Shown here: in pieces, positions 58,634-64,000 of the stretch
Layout: every line of letters begins with the position of its first letter
How positions within the stretch are numbered: the first letter of the stretch is position 1
Origin: Amoebidium appalachense
Taxonomy: Eukaryota > Ichthyosporea
NCBI GenBank assembly: GCA_963693365.1
Contig: CAVNZM010000007.1
Span: 10,726,001 to 10,790,000 of the forward strand
DNA: 64,000 bases
Reading direction: 5' to 3'
Made by a program: the position numbers and the translations under genes
The notes under the pieces: generated by a model
Seen by the model: the letters and a program-made list of their open reading frames with translations, nothing else
Databases searched by the model: none
What the model was told of the DNA's origin: nothing

Positions 58634-59257
58634 AGACAGAGACGATGAGGGGGAGGCCGGGGGCAAGCGGTCAAGGGCTGGGGGCCACAGCCAATATTAG
58701 CATATGCACGTGTAGAGGTGGGGCTACATGAATAGATTATTGGTGTATAATGCCACAGAGCTGGTCTCTGGGGAATAAACGGGCCCAGCCCAGCAGAAAC
58801 AACTGGGATGTGACCGTGGTGCCAGGATTTATGAATTCATTTAAAATCATTACGAAATGTGTGTGTGCCCTATATGTTGTGCCAGCTTAGAGGTGGCGTG
58901 CACACACTACGACTCTTTCGTGAAGGTGAATGAAGGTAGGCTACATGCTCCTACCTCAACCCCCAAGGAGAAACATATGGACCCCCCCTCCCCCCCCCCC
59001 CCCCCCCCTCTCCCTCTCCCCTTCCCCAAACACTGTGTGGGCCCCACCTGAAAATCTATGGGCTCTGCGTAATACGATGCATATTCCATTTGTGTGCTTT
59101 GCAAATTTTGCATTGCGTTAACGGTCGTGAATGCATAGCATGTGCTTCGTACCCTGCAACGCATTCTAAACCCCCCCTCCTATCCCTACCCACATCAATA
59201 TCCCCCCCCCCCCTCCCCCCCCGCCTCTTGCCCATATCAACCCCATCCCCCGCCTAG
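58634..59257. other. Convergent intergenic region
   Basis: About 620 bp between the 3' ends of the ZC3H11A-like (+) and ankyrin (-) genes. It contains two short C-rich tracts (58984-59010, 59200-59222) and nothing else recognisable. Confidence 0.6.
58774..58779 (+). promoter_or_regulatory. Polyadenylation signal of the ZC3H11A-like gene
   Basis: AATAAA 141 bp after the TAG at 58631-58633. Confidence 0.55.
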
Positions 59258-63081
<3,824 letters not shown>

Positions 63082-63291
63082 CTGCAGTGCACATCAGTCG
63101 GTGGGCCTGCTTGTCCGTGTGTCTATGCTCATGCATGTGTATCCATGCACACACATGTCCCATCCCACCTCCCCCCCCCCCTCCCTCCCCCCCCCCCCCC
63201 CCCCCCCCCCCCCCGTCTTCTCTCTCCCACTGTGTATTTGTGTGTGTGTTTTGGCGAGGAACTGGGAGGGGCTGGGGGGGGGAGGGGGGGG

Positions 63292-63390
63292 TTTGAATGC
63301 GTCAAAAAGTACGAAGTACACAAGAACAAACGGATAACACGATGCAGAATGCAAGCCATACATAAAGAGTATGCATAATAAGCAGAGCCC
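63292..63390 (+). repeat. SINE-like repeat, diverged subfamily, truncated
   Basis: About 99 bp matching 60787-60885, begins after a G run and ends at AGCAGAGCCC into a G run. Confidence 0.8.
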
Positions 63391-63404
63391 GGGGGGGGGG
63401 GGGG

Positions 63405-63552
63405 TTTGAATGCGGAACACAGTACGAAGTACACATACACGATGAGAAGCATGGTGCAGGACACATGCAAAGGCAAACATTCAAGTGTGCAACATCAGCC
63501 ATGCGCACAGTATGCGTCATAAGCAGAGCCCATCCTCAGGGAGGGCCCAAGT
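63405..63552 (+). repeat. SINE-like dispersed repeat, truncated
   Basis: About 148 bp matching the start of the 15126 copy, begins after a G run and ends at GGGCCCAAGT into a G run. Confidence 0.85.
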
Positions 63553-63678
63553 GGGGGGGGGGGGGAGGGGAGGGACGCCTGCACACACACGTCCCCTTCT
63601 TTAACTCTCTCTATCTCCCCCTCTCATTTCTCCCCCCTCTCCATATCATGTGTGTGTCTCTCTCTCTCTCTCTCTCTC

Positions 63679-63717
<39 letters not shown>

Positions 63718-64000
63718 TCTCTCGTTCTCTCGCCCTCTCTCTCTTCCCCCCGACCCCCTCTCCCCCTCCCCTTTTTCTGTCTGTCCCTGTTTTTGCGTAG
63801 GTGTGTGTGTGAGTGTGTGCATGAGTATGTTGGCTGTGATGGTCCATACACATGCTTGGTGGTGACTGCAAAAGGGTGGGCACACAAACACACATACCTG
63901 TAAAAACTCCATGATATGACCCCCCCCCCCCCCCCCCCCCCCCCCCACACCCACCACCCCTCCCCCTCCCCAAACACACACACACAGACGAGACACACCA
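63553..64000. other. Low-complexity tail of the window
   Basis: Probably intron of the ankyrin gene. It contains (CT)n and a C run (63657-63720), T/C-rich sequence and a C run (63921-63946). No supported exon, apart from a possible donor near 63898 on the minus strand. Confidence 0.5.

Noticed and set aside
63895-63925. Further ankyrin exon (HIMEFLQ before a GTATGTG donor)
   Set aside because: The donor is good, but the phase with exon 63081-62983 does not fit that frame and the exon would begin inside a G run; kept only as a hint that the gene continues.

Overview
This window is nuclear DNA from an intron-rich eukaryote. Genes are interrupted by many short, phase-consistent GT-AG introns. 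The gene set (a REM/RasGEF/EF-hand protein, a branched-chain acyl-CoA dehydrogenase, a three-finger ZC3H11A-type CCCH protein, a condensin CAP-G-like HEAT protein) points to a unicellular opisthokont or holozoan-grade protist. I cannot name the species. Non-coding DNA is extraordinarily rich in homopolymeric G/C tracts, C-then-A compound tracts, (CA)n/(GT)n microsatellites and minisatellites, so most long open frames here are repeat artefacts. Exons were assembled by hand from splice signals, frame continuity and family resemblance.

Layout. 1-1263: 3' end of a Ty1/copia LTR retrotransposon with an internally deleted pol and a 3' LTR. 3262-4581 (-): intronless RluA-family pseudouridine synthase. 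6620-9071 (+): three-exon DUF4436-like membrane protein. 11374-18777 (-): short/branched-chain acyl-CoA dehydrogenase (ACADSB-like), 11 exons found, mitochondrial. 22487-31869 (+): CAP-G/condensin subunit 3-like HEAT protein, 14 exons. 32752-53161 (-): about 1,065-residue Ras guanine-nucleotide exchange factor with REM and RasGEF domains, a linker with three FFG motifs and an EF-hand, about 30 exons. 54765-58633 (+): ZC3H11A-like protein with three CCCH fingers and a Gly/Gln-rich tail. 59258-63081 and beyond (-): ankyrin-repeat protein whose 5' part is not resolved. Neighbours are arranged as convergent pairs (6620+/18777-, 22487+/53161-, 54765+/59258-) and divergent pairs (18777-/22487+, 53161-/54765+). 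No pathway links them.

The most unusual content lies in the introns. The same grammar recurs across unrelated genes on both strands: a sense-strand poly(C) tract starts a few bases after the 5' splice site, and a sense-strand (CA)n tract replaces the polypyrimidine tract at the 3' splice site. In three genes a minisatellite has amplified a splice site together with its adjoining exon edge. A SINE-like dispersed repeat with three short hairpins occurs as 5'-intact copies bounded by poly(G); its truncated copies also end at or beside G-rich tracts.
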